64,000 bases of DNA from contig CBEULR010000007.1 of the NCBI GenBank assembly GCA_965544035.1, forward strand, positions 1 to 64,000, read 5' to 3'. Position numbers and translations under genes: made by a program. Positions within the stretch are counted from its first letter, which is position 1, and the number at the start of each line of letters is the position of its first letter. This document shows positions 27,165 to 36,809 of this stretch, in pieces. A model generated the notes under the pieces. The model was not told where the DNA came from. It made no database searches and saw nothing but the letters and a program-made list of their open reading frames with translations. This stretch comes from CBEULR01 sp965544035 (GTDB lineage Bacteria > Bacillota > Desulfotomaculia > Desulfotomaculales > Desulforudaceae).

Positions 27165-28301
27165 TTACAAAAACTCGGCAAAAACGGTATTGGCCAGCGG
27201 CAGGCCCTTTTCGGTCAGACGCAGGTATTTCCCGGCCCGTTCGATCAGCCCGTCGGCCGTAAGATGGGCGATCTCTTTCGCGTAAACCTCATCCGCCCCG
27301 ATGCCGAACCGCTCCCGGAAGGCCTCCAGGTTGATCCCCCGCAGCAGGCGCAGGCCCATAAACATAGTCTCGGCCATTTGTGTCCGTTTATCCAGCAGTT
27401 CTTCCTCTTCCAGCGGCTTTTCTCCTGCAGCCAGCCGTTCCGCGTACCGGCTGACCGACCGCTCGTTCGCCCGTCGGTGCCCGCGAAAGTGGGAGTGCGC
27501 GGCCGGCCCCAGGCCCAGGTAATGGCCGTTGTCCCAGTAAAGCAGATTATGGCGGCATTCAAAACCCGGCCGGGCGAAGTTGCTGATTTCATACTGCCGG
27601 TATCCGTGGGCGGCCAGGATCGAGCGCGCCAGCCGGTACATCTCCAGTTCGGTTTCCTCCGGGCAGACCCGGATCAGACCCCGCTCCAGCAGCGCGGACA
27701 ACCTGGTTCCGCGCGGGATCTCCAGGCTGTAGGCAGCGATGTGTGTAGGTTCCAGGGCTATGGCAGTCTCCAGGGTAAAGAGCCAGTCTTCGAGCGTCTG
27801 GCCGGGAATACCGAAGATCAGGTCCAGATTCAGGTTTTCAAATCCGGCCTCGCGGGCGTTCCGGACGGCACGGGTCACCTCGCTGCAGCGGTGCAGACGG
27901 CCCAAGAACGACAGCAGCCGGTCCTGCGCGGCCTGCATCCCGATGCTCAGGCGGTTTACCCCCGCCGCAGCCAGGGCGGTCAGCTTTTCCCGGTCAACCG
28001 TGCCCGGATTGGCCTCCACCGTCACCTCGGTCCCTGCGGCCCACGGGAAGCGGGCGGACAGTTCATAAATAATCCCGCACAGCACCCCGGTGGGGAGTAC
28101 GGTGGGGGTCCCGCCGCCGATAAATACGCTTTGCGGTCCGACCGAACCGGCCGGGGGTTCGCCGCCGCGAAGCGCGATCTCCCGGCGGAGGGCCGTTTGG
28201 TACAGGGCGGCCGTCTGCGGGTCGTAGGGGTAGGATACAAAATCGCAGTAGGCGCACTTGGCGAGGCAGAAGGGAACGTGCAGATAAAGTCCCCAGTTCA
28301 C
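27165..28301 (-). CDS. hemW: Radical-SAM heme chaperone HemW
   Basis: The 378-residue protein has the radical-SAM motif HVPFCLAKCAYCDF at residues 8-21 and the HemN-like SAM fold (SVFIGGGTPTVLP, VTVEANPGTV). This CxxxCxxC with the extra aromatic-Cys pattern and the gene's place after lepA point to HemW, a heme-binding chaperone, rather than coproporphyrinogen dehydrogenase HemN. The GTG start overlaps the lepA stop by one base. Confidence 0.93.
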   Translation of the reverse strand: MNWGLYLHVPFCLAKCAYCDFVSYPYDPQTAALYQTALRREIALRGGEPPAGSVGPQSVFIGGGTPTVLPTGVLCGIIYELSARFPWAAGTEVTVEANPGTVDREKLTALAAAGVNRLSIGMQAAQDRLLSFLGRLHRCSEVTRAVRNAREAGFENLNLDLIFGIPGQTLEDWLFTLETAIALEPTHIAAYSLEIPRGTRLSALLERGLIRVCPEETELEMYRLARSILAAHGYRQYEISNFARPGFECRHNLLYWDNGHYLGLGPAAHSHFRGHRRANERSVSRYAERLAAGEKPLEEEELLDKRTQMAETMFMGLRLLRGINLEAFRERFGIGADEVYAKEIAHLTADGLIERAGKYLRLTEKGLPLANTVFAEFL

Positions 28302-30112
28302 TATTTATCTTCTCCGACACTGAGCACGCTCATGAAGGCTTCCTGTGGGATCTCGACGTTCCCCACCTGCTTCATCCGCCGCTTGCCCTCTTTCTGTTTC
28401 TCCAGAAGCTTGCGCTTGCGGGTGACGTCACCGCCGTAGCACTTGGCGAGCACGTTCTTGCGCAGCGCCTTGATGCTTTCCCGGGCGATGATGCGCTGTC
28501 CGATGGCGGCCTGGATCGGGATTTCAAACATCTGGCGGGGAATCAGCTTGCGCAGACGTTCAACGATGGCCCGGCCGCGGTGATAGGCGCTGTCTCTGTG
28601 AACAATGATGGACAGGGCATCCAGGGGTTCGTTAGCCACCAGGATATCGACCCGCACCAGATCGGCCGCGCGGTATCCGAGCAGTTCGTAATCCAGCGAG
28701 GCGTAACCCCGCGTCGATGATTTCAGGCGGTCAAAGAAGTCGAAGATGATTTCGGAAAGCGGCATCTCGTAGGTCAGCAACACCCGCTGGGTGCTGATAT
28801 ACTCCATGTTCACGAAAACTCCGCGCCGGTCCTGGCACAGCTCCATCACCGGTCCGACGAAGTCTTTGGGCAGCATTATGGAGGCCTTCACGAAGGGCTC
28901 GGCCAGTTCTTCGATCACACCGGGGGACGGCATCTCCGACGGGTTTTGAATCTCCAGGACCTCGCCGTCGGTTTTCGTCACCCGGTATACAACGCTGGGC
29001 GCGGTGGTCACCAGTTCGAGACCGTATTCCCGCTCCAGCCTTTCCTGAATAATCTCCATATGTAAGAGGCCGAGGAATCCGCACCGGAAACCAAATCCCA
29101 GCGCGACCGACGTCTCCGGCTCCCAGGCCAGCGCCGCATCGTTCAGCGACAGCTTTTCGAGCGCATCGCGCAGGCGGTCGAAGTCGGCCGTCTCCACCGG
29201 ATAAAGCCCGCAGTAAACCATGGGTTTGGCCTTACGGTAGCCGGGGAGCGCCACCCTGGCCGGTCTGCGGGCGTCGGTGATCGTATCGCCGACCCGGCAG
29301 TCCTTCACGTTCTTGATCGCGGCCGCCACGAACCCGACCTCGCCGGCCCGGAGTTCGGAAACGGCGGTGGGAACGGGCAGGAACACACCCAGATCACTGA
29401 CCTCAAACTCCTTGGTCCCGGCCATCATCCGAATGGGCATGCCCTCGCGGATGGTGCCCTCGACCACCCGGATGTAGGCGATAACACCGCGATATGAATC
29501 ATAATGGGAGTCGAAGATGAGCGCCCGCAGGGGCGCCTCGGGGTCGCCCTTGGGGGGCGGGATTTCCTTTACAATGCGCTCCAGGATGGCCTCGATGCCC
29601 TCGCCGGTCTTGGCCGAGGCGCAGATCGCGGTCGAGCCGTCCAGGCCGATCACGTCCTCCAGTTCTCCGGCCACCCGGTCGGCCTCGGCGGAAGGCAGGT
29701 CGATCTTGTTGATCACCGGGATTATCTCGAGGTTGTGGTCCAGGGCCAGGTACACGTTGGCCAGCGTCTGGGCCTCGATACCCTGACTGGCGTCCACAAC
29801 CAGAAGCGCACCCTCGCAGGCGGCGAGGCTGCGCGATACCTCGTATGAAAAGTCAACGTGTCCGGGAGTGTCGATCAGGTTCAACTGGTATTCAAGGCCG
29901 TCCCCGGCCTTATACAGGATGCGCACGGCCTTCATTTTGATGGTGATGCCGCGCTCCCGCTCCAGATCCATGCTGTCGAGCACCTGTTCCTGCATCTGGC
30001 GCTTGGTCAGCGCCCCGGTATGCTCCAGCAGGCGGTCGGCCAGGGTCGATTTTCCGTGGTCGATATGGGCGATAATACAGAAATTGCGGATTCGCTCCTG
30101 CTCCCTTGTCAT
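28301..30112 (-). CDS. lepA: Elongation factor 4 (LepA)
   Basis: This 603-residue translational GTPase back-translocates stalled ribosomes. GTPase motifs are [16 protein letters not shown] (G1), [10 protein letters not shown] (G2), DTPGHVDF (G3) and NKIDLPSA (G4). The C-terminal LepA-specific domain ends [25 protein letters not shown]. The ATG at 30112 was chosen because the longer frame adds residues not seen in the family. It heads the lepA-hemW pair. Confidence 0.97.
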   Translation of the reverse strand: MTREQERIRNFCIIAHIDHGKSTLADRLLEHTGALTKRQMQEQVLDSMDLERERGITIKMKAVRILYKAGDGLEYQLNLIDTPGHVDFSYEVSRSLAACEGALLVVDASQGIEAQTLANVYLALDHNLEIIPVINKIDLPSAEADRVAGELEDVIGLDGSTAICASAKTGEGIEAILERIVKEIPPPKGDPEAPLRALIFDSHYDSYRGVIAYIRVVEGTIREGMPIRMMAGTKEFEVSDLGVFLPVPTAVSELRAGEVGFVAAAIKNVKDCRVGDTITDARRPARVALPGYRKAKPMVYCGLYPVETADFDRLRDALEKLSLNDAALAWEPETSVALGFGFRCGFLGLLHMEIIQERLEREYGLELVTTAPSVVYRVTKTDGEVLEIQNPSEMPSPGVIEELAEPFVKASIMLPKDFVGPVMELCQDRRGVFVNMEYISTQRVLLTYEMPLSEIIFDFFDRLKSSTRGYASLDYELLGYRAADLVRVDILVANEPLDALSIIVHRDSAYHRGRAIVERLRKLIPRQMFEIPIQAAIGQRIIARESIKALRKNVLAKCYGGDVTRKRKLLEKQKEGKRRMKQVGNVEIPQEAFMSVLSVGEDK

Positions 30113-30166
30113 TCGCACAACACCCCACGTTATTATAGCAGGGTCGGAGCACGGGCGCAAAAAAAA

Positions 30167-30400
30167 TTACCGTTCATCCAATTCCGTCCAAAGGCCGTCC
30201 GTCAGTTCGGGAACGGACAGCACCAGGCTGGTGCCCAAAATGTCGCAGCGCACCAGTTCTTCGTTCAGACGCTCCACCGAAACCACCTGCAGCGGCTCGG
30301 GCGGCAGGACCGCCCGGTTGAAGTGGTCAAGCACAATCTGCGATCCCAGCACCACGCTGGTGCCGATCACGGCCAAAGCCAGCAGGGGATATATACGCAT
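30167..30400 (-). CDS. Small membrane-anchored hypothetical protein
   Basis: I do not recognise this 77-residue protein. Residues 2-20 (RIYPLLALAVIGTSVVLGS) form a single hydrophobic anchor or uncleaved signal; the rest is a short soluble tail with an acidic end (LTDGLWTELDER). The ATG at 30400 has AAAAGGA 8 nt upstream. It ends the spoIIP transcript (18 bp after spoIIP) and precedes lepA, so it may be expressed during sporulation. That is inference from position. Confidence 0.55.
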   Translation of the reverse strand: MRIYPLLALAVIGTSVVLGSQIVLDHFNRAVLPPEPLQVVSVERLNEELVRCDILGTSLVLSVPELTDGLWTELDER

Positions 30401-30418
30401 CGGTACCATTCCTTTTCA

Positions 30419-31378
30419 TCAGGATTCCCAGTCATCCAAGAGCGCGGCGACAACGTCGGCCAGATAGCGGGCCGAGCGCAGCGCCTCCTCGGTATGCCCG
30501 TTGACCGCTCCCACTTCGAGCAGCAGGGCGCCCGGATGGATGTACTGGTTGTAGCGCCCGTCCTGCACCCGCAAACCGCTGATCAGTCCGGGATACAGCT
30601 TGTCGGCCGCCGCCGCCAGCTTCCGTGCCAGTTCCAGATTGTCCTCCCAGCCCGGGAAGGGCTGCCGGGCATCCGAACCCACGATGACCAGCACGCTGGC
30701 GCAGCTTTCCCCGTTGATTTGAACGGTGCGGTGCTCTTCCTGCTTCTTGCTGTCCCGGTGGATATCCAGCAGAATGCGGATCGAGCGGTGTTCGTCCAGC
30801 ATCTCCTGCGCCGTCTTGAAGGACTGCAGGTAAGAGGCGGCGTAGGGCACATCGTGCACCCGATCGGTGTGCACGGTGGGAATGCCGTGGCGGTTCCGCA
30901 GTTCCTCGGCCAGAACCCGGCCGACCTCGACCACACCGCCCGGACGCCCGTCGAAACGTTCGACCTGATCGGTCAGGCTGTATGTCTCCCCGGTGTGGGT
31001 GTGGTAAATGCCCACCAGAACGGCGCCCTCACGCCGGTCCTTCTCAATATCGACGGTATCGGGCTCATGCCGGACGACGGCGGCCGGAGTCGAGACCTCG
31101 TCCACCCGAACCGGTAATTGGGAAGCGACCATACGGCGCATATCGGTGAAATCCACACCCACCGCCCGGCCCAGCACCTCCGCCAGCAGACGGCCGGGGC
31201 GCGGTTCCCGTTCATGCACCCCGGGCAGGGCCATATCGACAATCAGGTGCGGATCGTTGACCTGCCATTCAACTACTACGCTTGTCCCGGCACGCGCCGG
31301 ATAAGGCCGGACCTGCACCATCAGGAGCGACAGGCCGACCACCGTCAAGCACAACAGCATCGCCAAAACGGTACGCAA
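30419..31378 (-). CDS. spoIIP: Stage II sporulation protein P
   Basis: The 319-residue product fits SpoIIP, the peptidoglycan amidase/endopeptidase that acts with SpoIID and SpoIIM during engulfment. Residues 1-25 form a signal anchor. The catalytic domain includes VGIYHTHTGETY (near 122), VHTDRVHDVPYAASYLQS, LLDIHRDS with metal-binding His, and LLLEVGAVNGHTEEAL with the active-site glutamate. The TTG start at 31378 lies 5 bp from the hairpin at 31383-31418, whose 3' arm supplies the only good Shine-Dalgarno. An ATG at 31360 is an alternative. Confidence 0.92.
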   Translation of the reverse strand: MRTVLAMLLCLTVVGLSLLMVQVRPYPARAGTSVVVEWQVNDPHLIVDMALPGVHEREPRPGRLLAEVLGRAVGVDFTDMRRMVASQLPVRVDEVSTPAAVVRHEPDTVDIEKDRREGAVLVGIYHTHTGETYSLTDQVERFDGRPGGVVEVGRVLAEELRNRHGIPTVHTDRVHDVPYAASYLQSFKTAQEMLDEHRSIRILLDIHRDSKKQEEHRTVQINGESCASVLVIVGSDARQPFPGWEDNLELARKLAAAADKLYPGLISGLRVQDGRYNQYIHPGALLLEVGAVNGHTEEALRSARYLADVVAALLDDWES

Positions 31379-31382
31379 AACA

Positions 31383-31418
31383 GACCCCCCTCGGGCATTA
31401 TTACGCCCAAAGGGGGTC
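31383..31418 (-). terminator. Terminator of the holin-like gene, abutting spoIIP
   Basis: On the minus strand GACCCCC...GGGGGTC with an inner GGGC/GCCC pairing is followed by TGTTTTG. It sits about 10 bp past the upstream gene's stop and ends 4 bp before the spoIIP start codon. The purine arm (GAGGGGGG) would serve as the spoIIP ribosome-binding site and be hidden when the hairpin forms. Confidence 0.75.
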
Positions 31419-31427
31419 CGTTATGAC

Positions 31428-31793
31428 CTAGCGCAGCAGGGTGGGTACGAAAGCATCAATAAGACCGATAATGAAAGCTGCAATCAGAGCACCGATGATG
31501 CTTACCGTCAGAAGACCCGGAATGATAAACTGCGCCAGGTAAATGACGACGGCGGCAGTGATGAAGCCGACCAGTCCGCGGCTCTGGGGCGAAATCCGTT
31601 CACCCAAAAGGGCCTCGGCCAGATAACCGAGAATGGCGATCACCGCGGCGGCGATCAGCGCCCCGACGAAACCGCCCTCCACCACAAAGCCGGGCGACAC
31701 GAAGCTGACCACCATCAGCACGATGGCCGAAACCACGAACCGGATGATGACGCCCAGCCACTGCTGCCGTACATTTGCCTCAGGCATTACCAC
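31428..31793 (-). CDS. Small holin-like integral membrane protein
   Basis: This roughly 121-residue protein has four hydrophobic segments (VIIRFVVSAIVLMVVSFV; VGALIAAAVIAILGYLAEALL; GLVGFITAAVVIYLAQFI; VSIIGALIAAFIIGLIDAFV) with short polar links. The pattern resembles the phage-holin-like / DUF small membrane family often found near clostridial sporulation genes. Its function is unknown. The GTG at 31793 is 5 nt after AAGGAGG; an ATG two codons later (31787) is equally possible. It lies at the place where gpr is found in many relatives. Confidence 0.6.
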   Translation of the reverse strand: MVMPEANVRQQWLGVIIRFVVSAIVLMVVSFVSPGFVVEGGFVGALIAAAVIAILGYLAEALLGERISPQSRGLVGFITAAVVIYLAQFIIPGLLTVSIIGALIAAFIIGLIDAFVPTLLR

Positions 31794-31907
31794 ATCCACC
31801 TCCTTTTCACAAATTCTACCTATAAGCTTTCGCAAAAACGGTTCGTGGTATACAAGAAGCGGTCAATCACGGCATCCGGGTGAGGAGTCCGGAAAATAAT
31901 CCGATTC

Positions 31908-31936
31908 TTGACATATAACCCGGCTTGTGCTTGCAT
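31908..31936 (+). promoter_or_regulatory. Possible rpsT promoter
   Basis: TTGACA (31908-31913), then 17 nt, then TTGCAT. The -35 is perfect but the -10 is weak. It ends 45 bp before the rpsT start. Confidence 0.35.
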
Positions 31937-31980
31937 GATGAGAGAGTGAGTGGTAAAATGCCCTTTGGGAGGTGAAAGGA

Positions 31981-32241
31981 TTGGCACATAGTCGCTCCGC
32001 ATTAAAGCGCATCGCCATCACCAAGAAGCGCACCGAGCGCAACCGTCGGGTGAAGTCGGCGCTCAAGACCACGATCAAGAAGTATGAGACCGCGCTGGCC
32101 GCAGGGGAAGACGATGTCCGGGATAAGCTTCAGGCCGCGCTGGTCAAGATCGATAAAGCGGTAACCAAGGGAATCCTGCACAAGAATGCAGCCGCCCGCA
32201 AGAAATCCCGGCTGATGAAAAGAATGAACGCGAGCACCTAG
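31981..32241 (+). CDS. rpsT: 30S ribosomal protein S20
   Basis: The 86-residue basic protein is S20, which binds 16S rRNA early in 30S assembly. AHSRSALKRIAITKKRTERNR and the C-terminal HKNAAARKKSRLMKRMN are diagnostic. It starts at a TTG with GGGAGGTG 7 nt upstream, so the initiator replaces the usual ATG of MAHS-type starts. It is the only plus-strand gene in this part and is divergent from the holin-like gene. Confidence 0.96.
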   Translation: MAHSRSALKRIAITKKRTERNRRVKSALKTTIKKYETALAAGEDDVRDKLQAALVKIDKAVTKGILHKNAAARKKSRLMKRMNAST

Positions 32242-32255
32242 TGCACGCGTTTTTT
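32229..32255 (+). terminator. Terminator overlapping the end of rpsT
   Basis: CGCGAGCAC...GTGCACGCG forms an imperfect stem followed by TTTTTT. The stop codon of rpsT lies in the loop. Confidence 0.6.
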
Positions 32256-32291
32256 CTTTCGATGGGTATTCCCCTTGCCTGAATCCTCGTG

Positions 32292-33341
32292 CTACCGTCC
32301 GGCGCTGATGCGGATCAGCATGTCGGTCACCGCCGGCAGGAACTCCCTCCGTCCGGACTTAACGGCGGTGTCGATCTCCAGACACTCTTCCCACGCCCGC
32401 AGCGCCTGATCGCAGGAGAACCGGCGGGCCTGTCCCCGGACCTTCCGCACCACAAACGGTTTGGTCTCCAGTCTCGAAGCGATCTCCTCGTCCCGCATCC
32501 CGCTCCCCGCCAGATCGTGAACGCAGGCAATCAGACGGAACTGCCTGGCCAGCATCCCCAGGATGCGCAGGGGCGGCTCCTTGACGCTCAGCAGACTACG
32601 GATGCCTTCCAGGGCGGCCGCACCGTTCTTCAGGCTGACGGCGTCGACCACCTGGAAGATGGTCTCTTCCCGGGTGGGCACGACCACGGCTTCCACGTCG
32701 GACACCTCAATCACCGGGGAGTCTCCGGCATGCAGCAGCACCTTCTCCAGCTCGCGCGACAGTTCTTCCAAACCCGGAGACGTCCACTCCTGCAGGCGCG
32801 ACAGCGCCCCCGGCGCAAAGCGCTTGCCGGCGCGGCGCGCCTCGCGGTTCAGCCACTTGGCGGTGTCCGCACGCTCCAGCAGCCTGAAATCAATGGCCGC
32901 TCCGTGCTCCGTGATCAGCTTGTAAGCCTTGCGCCGCTTGTCCACCGGCCCCGGCACACAGAAAACCAGACAGGCCGAGGACAGCGGTGCTTCCAGGTAG
33001 CGGAGAAGGGGCGCCTGTGCCCGGGGCTCCCGGTCCTCCGGATCGTCCCCGGAACCGGATTTGCGTCCCGCACCCGCAAAAAACGGCGCCCGCCGCACCA
33101 CCGTGAGGCGTACCGGATTGAATACCGGCATGGTCTGTGCCGCCCGGACAATGTCCACCGGGGTCGCTTCCTCTCCGTCCAAGACGGTCAGATCAAAGTC
33201 GGCCGTGCCGGGAGCAAGCAGCCTGTCCCGCAGTTCGTCGACCGCCTTCCGGTGCAGGAAAACCTCATCGCCGTAAAACAGGTAAACCGGGGCCGTCCGG
33301 CCCTGTTTCACTGCTTCCACAAAGTCCGCATAGTATTTCAA
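32292..33341 (-). CDS. holA: DNA polymerase III delta subunit
   Basis: The 349-residue protein fits HolA, the clamp-loader subunit that opens the sliding clamp. Segments include VYLFYGDEVFLHRKAVDELRD at the N terminus, TVVRRAPFF, and the C-terminal LGMLARQFRLIACVHDLAG. Like other delta subunits it lacks a working Walker A. It starts at a TTG, 6-7 nt after GGAGG. It lies convergent to rpsT and downstream of comEC, as in Bacillus. Confidence 0.93.
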   Translation of the reverse strand: MKYYADFVEAVKQGRTAPVYLFYGDEVFLHRKAVDELRDRLLAPGTADFDLTVLDGEEATPVDIVRAAQTMPVFNPVRLTVVRRAPFFAGAGRKSGSGDDPEDREPRAQAPLLRYLEAPLSSACLVFCVPGPVDKRRKAYKLITEHGAAIDFRLLERADTAKWLNREARRAGKRFAPGALSRLQEWTSPGLEELSRELEKVLLHAGDSPVIEVSDVEAVVVPTREETIFQVVDAVSLKNGAAALEGIRSLLSVKEPPLRILGMLARQFRLIACVHDLAGSGMRDEEIASRLETKPFVVRKVRGQARRFSCDQALRAWEECLEIDTAVKSGRREFLPAVTDMLIRISAGR

Positions 33342-33396
33342 AACCGTTCCTCCGCATCGCCTGGGTGATGGATTACCTGGATTATATCACGGCACG

Positions 33397-34206
33397 CTAC
33401 CAGCCGTGGATCGGTTTGATGTACTCCTCGCGCAGGGACCCCGGGTCTATCGTCAGCTGTTCGTAGTGCTCCTGGCCATCGTAACCGCGCCAGGCGATGG
33501 TCACCTCGGTTTTCTCCAGCGCCTCGCGCAGATCCTGGAGGGAATAGCGGGTCGGGGAGACATCGGCCTGATCGGAGCGGATCGGCTCCATAACGGTGAC
33601 GGGAGAATCGGCCGTAAACTGCCCGGAGGCACTGGTGAGTCCCGACGATGCCCGCCACACATAACTGTAAATGCTGTTGTCCAGGCTGGTGATTTCGTAT
33701 ACCGTTCCCAGTTCGGTCAGCTTCCGGTTTTCGGTGTAGGGGCGCGTGTAGTGGGATACCTTAATATGCCAGTACTGTCCGTAGCCCTGCCCGGTCACCC
33801 CGTTCGGTTCGACACCGCGGATATCCGGGAACCCGGAGACCAGAGTCCAGTAACCCAGGCGGTCGTCCAGCACAAAGCTCCCCTCGTAGCGCCGCCCGTC
33901 GGGCAGTTGAAACCGTACCGGCACCTCGGCCTGATTCGTCCCCTGCACCGTTCGCCCGTAGGTCACCTTCCCCTGGAAGAGCTCATCCAGGCCGATCGAC
34001 TGTACGGCAATCCGGAAGCCGTCAAGATCGGGATAGGTGCCCGGCACCCAGCCCGCGTAAGCCTGCTCGTAGGCCCTCTCCCAGTCGCCGGCGGCCACCG
34101 CCTCGACATAGTCTCTGACCACCGATTGCTGAACCGACCCCCCGCAACCGGCTGTCCCCAGGACCAGCATCAGAACAATGACCGTTGCGATCCCCCGCAG
34201 CCAGGA
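33397..34206 (-). CDS. Hypothetical lipoprotein
   Basis: The roughly 269-residue protein starts with a lipoprotein signal (IATVIVLMLVLGTAGC) whose lipobox cysteine is near residue 22, so it is probably anchored outside the membrane. The mature part has a DUF4878/NTF2-like beginning (VVRDYVEAVAAGDWERAYEQAY) and then a beta-rich region. I do not recognise the rest. The ATG at 34206 is taken; two GTG codons just upstream are possible. It lies between holA and comEC on the same strand. Confidence 0.7.
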   Translation of the reverse strand, partial: SWLRGIATVIVLMLVLGTAGCGGSVQQSVVRDYVEAVAAGDWERAYEQAYAGWVPGTYPDLDGFRIAVQSIGLDELFQGKVTYGRTVQGTNQAEVPVRFQLPDGRRYEGSFVLDDRLGYWTLVSGFPDIRGVEPNGVTGQGYGQYWHIKVSHYTRPYTENRKLTELGTVYEITSLDNSIYSYVWRASSGLTSASGQFTADSPVTVMEPIRSDQADVSPTRYSLQDLREALEKTEVTIAWRGYDGQEHYEQLTIDPGSLREEYIKPIHGW

Positions 34207-34313
34207 CATGAACACCACCGCCCGGTTCCTTATACTTAAAGCCTATGGCGGCGAAAGGCGATTTCTTCCGTGGGCGGCCGAAATATTAGTGGTAAATGTT
34301 GGCTGGCAAGAAA

Positions 34314-36782
34314 CTAGGCGGCCGGTTCGGCATTCTGCTTCGCTGCACGGCCCGTCTCGACCTCCATCCGGCGGCCGTCACTGCGGAAGATGACCGCCCC
34401 GTCACGGTCGGTCCGAAATACCCTGCAATTGAGCGACTCCAGCTTTTCCAGCGTCGAGGAGTTGGGCAGCCCGAACCGGTTTCCGCTTCCCACCGAGATA
34501 ACCGACCAGCGGGGCTGTACCGCCTCGAAGAAGTGGGGCACGAAGGCCCCGCTGCCGTGATGCGGCACTTTGAGCACATCGGCCCGCAGGTCCACACCGG
34601 ACATGACGATACGCGCCTGGGCCTCCCGTTCGATGTCCCCGGTGAATAGAAAGACGTGGTCCCGGTAAACCAGCCGCAGCACCAGCGAGTTGTTGTTTGG
34701 ATCGGACTGCGTACCGTGCAGCAGAGGCAGGACCGGGCCCAATACATCGATCCGCACGCGGGAGTCAACGGTAATCCGGTTTCCGTAAGACGCCTCGGAA
34801 ATGGGAACACCACGGGCGTGGAGTCCGGTAAGGATGGAATGGTAGTGCGACCTTTCGGATGCAGACCCGCCGGCCGCGTCAAGCGGCGCAATGACGGCCA
34901 GCGCAACCGGAAAGGCCTCGGCCACCGCCCGCACCCCGCCGATGTGGTCCTCGTGGGGATGCGTCAGCACCAGCACATCGATCCGGCCGACGCCGAGCCG
35001 CCGCAGGTAGGGCACCACCACATTCTTCCCGACACCCGACTGCGGCTCTTCGAACTCACCGAAGCGGCCGCCGGTATCGATGAGAAGATTCTTGCCCGAG
35101 GGGGTGCGGATCAGGGCGGCGTCTCCCTGACCGACATCGATGAAGTGCACCTCCAGTTGGCGCTCCGGCGGCTGAAAGACCCAGAAGAACACCGCCCCCA
35201 CGATCACCACGGCCGCTACAGGCAGAACCCTCCGCCTGATCCGGTCGCCGTCCTCAACTGCGGCACCGATCCTCTCCCGCCACTCACCGATCGCCGGATA
35301 CTGCCCCGCGGCGTACAGCATCAAGAAGCAGAGTCCGATCAGCCAAACCGGAGGAGTGGCCACGTAATAATAGGCCCCGGGGAGGGCCGCGAAGGAGTCT
35401 ACCAGCCGGAGGAATATATCGATGAGGGCGGAAACGGCACTGCCCGTGAGCCAGGCCAGACCCGGGACCACCGCGGCGATCACGCCCGTCAAGAGGCCGA
35501 GAATGAAGAGTACACCGACGATCGGTATGATGACGAGGTTCGCCGGGAGGGCCACCGGCGACACCAGGTTGTAGTAATAGGCGACCAGCGGGAGCGTGCC
35601 CAACTGGGCGCCCAACGGCACGGCCAGGGCCCAGCTGAAGGAAGTGCGCCAAAAAGTGCAGCGGAGCCGTTCGGCCAGAGCATCAAGGCCCTTCACCATC
35701 AGCGGCCCGAGATAGAGGATACCCCAGGTGGCGGCGAAGGACAGCTGAAAGCCGGCATCGTAGATCATCAGGGGATTGGCAAGCAGGATCACAAAGGCAG
35801 CCACCGCCATGGCTGTCGGCCAGTCACGCATGCGCCCGACCTCGTACGCCACAAGCAGCATCACCGCCATAGTGGAGGCACGCACCACCGAAGGCTTGAA
35901 GCCGACCATCACCATATAGACAAGCAGTATCACAACCACGGCAGCGATCGACCACGCCGGACGGAAGCGCAGGGCGTTGAGGATAAGCATGGTCAGGCCG
36001 ATCAGGAAACCGACGTGCAGTCCGCTGACGGCCAGGATGTGGACGACCCCGGTGGCCGTAAAGGCCTCTTTGACCGCCGGGTCAATCCCGGTGCGCATAC
36101 CGAGTGTAATGCCTTTGATGATCTCGGCCTTTTGGGGTTCGAGCGCCCAGTCGATCCCCTGACACAGCCGCTCCTTCACCCACAGGGCGGCGCCGACCAG
36201 GATATTTCCGCCCGTCCCGGTCTTGGTCACGGCATCATCGCCGCGGACCTGGAGGACAAGACTGATGCCCTGCCGTTCCAGGTAGGCGCGGTAGTCAAAG
36301 CCGCCCGGATTGCCCGCATCGGCGGGTCTCAGCAGTAAGCCGCGCCCCTCCAGCAGGTCGCCGTAGCCGTAAATCACATCAGGCTGATAGTGTGTGAGCA
36401 GCACCCGCCCGCCGGGCTCTTCCAGCATCCGGTCACCGGTCCACGCTCTGGTCACCGAAAGCGTGTACTGCACCCGGTCTTCCCTGACGTCCGGGTCCCG
36501 GTCGACCACGCCTTCCACTGTAACGGTCGAGCCCGCCCACTGCTGCAGGGGCGTGGACGCCGCTTCAATGTCCAGCCGGGCGGTGATAAAACCAAGGAGG
36601 ACGAAAAGGATCAGGAACAGAACCCGGTTTGCCCTGCTCCACCAGAGGTAAAACAGCCCCGCAACGATCAGGGCGACCAGCGAGGCCAGAAGGGAATACC
36701 CGACCGGAAGGGGGAAATACGGGGCGAGAAGAATGCCCAACCCGAACAGGAAGACAAAGTAAACCACCGGTCGTGACGACAT
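34314..36782 (-). CDS. comEC: DNA uptake channel protein ComEC/Rec2
   Basis: This 822-residue polytopic protein forms the competence DNA channel. The N-terminal third has membrane helices and an OB-like domain; the central Competence domain contains ILAVSGLHVGFLIGL (near 250) and many helices; the C-terminal metallo-beta-lactamase domain carries FIDVGQGDAALI and VLTHPHEDHIGG. The MBL metal-binding motif is intact, consistent with DNA-strand degrading activity proposed for the family. comEA is 27 bp upstream. Confidence 0.95.
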   Translation of the reverse strand: MSSRPVVYFVFLFGLGILLAPYFPLPVGYSLLASLVALIVAGLFYLWWSRANRVLFLILFVLLGFITARLDIEAASTPLQQWAGSTVTVEGVVDRDPDVREDRVQYTLSVTRAWTGDRMLEEPGGRVLLTHYQPDVIYGYGDLLEGRGLLLRPADAGNPGGFDYRAYLERQGISLVLQVRGDDAVTKTGTGGNILVGAALWVKERLCQGIDWALEPQKAEIIKGITLGMRTGIDPAVKEAFTATGVVHILAVSGLHVGFLIGLTMLILNALRFRPAWSIAAVVVILLVYMVMVGFKPSVVRASTMAVMLLVAYEVGRMRDWPTAMAVAAFVILLANPLMIYDAGFQLSFAATWGILYLGPLMVKGLDALAERLRCTFWRTSFSWALAVPLGAQLGTLPLVAYYYNLVSPVALPANLVIIPIVGVLFILGLLTGVIAAVVPGLAWLTGSAVSALIDIFLRLVDSFAALPGAYYYVATPPVWLIGLCFLMLYAAGQYPAIGEWRERIGAAVEDGDRIRRRVLPVAAVVIVGAVFFWVFQPPERQLEVHFIDVGQGDAALIRTPSGKNLLIDTGGRFGEFEEPQSGVGKNVVVPYLRRLGVGRIDVLVLTHPHEDHIGGVRAVAEAFPVALAVIAPLDAAGGSASERSHYHSILTGLHARGVPISEASYGNRITVDSRVRIDVLGPVLPLLHGTQSDPNNNSLVLRLVYRDHVFLFTGDIEREAQARIVMSGVDLRADVLKVPHHGSGAFVPHFFEAVQPRWSVISVGSGNRFGLPNSSTLEKLESLNCRVFRTDRDGAVIFRSDGRRMEVETGRAAKQNAEPAA

Positions 36783-36809
36783 AACCCGCTCCTCTACTCA
36801 CTACTGCAG

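Noticed and set aside
34656..36338. 560-codon open frame antisense to comEC
   Set aside because: No family features, extreme composition; the comEC reading is certain.
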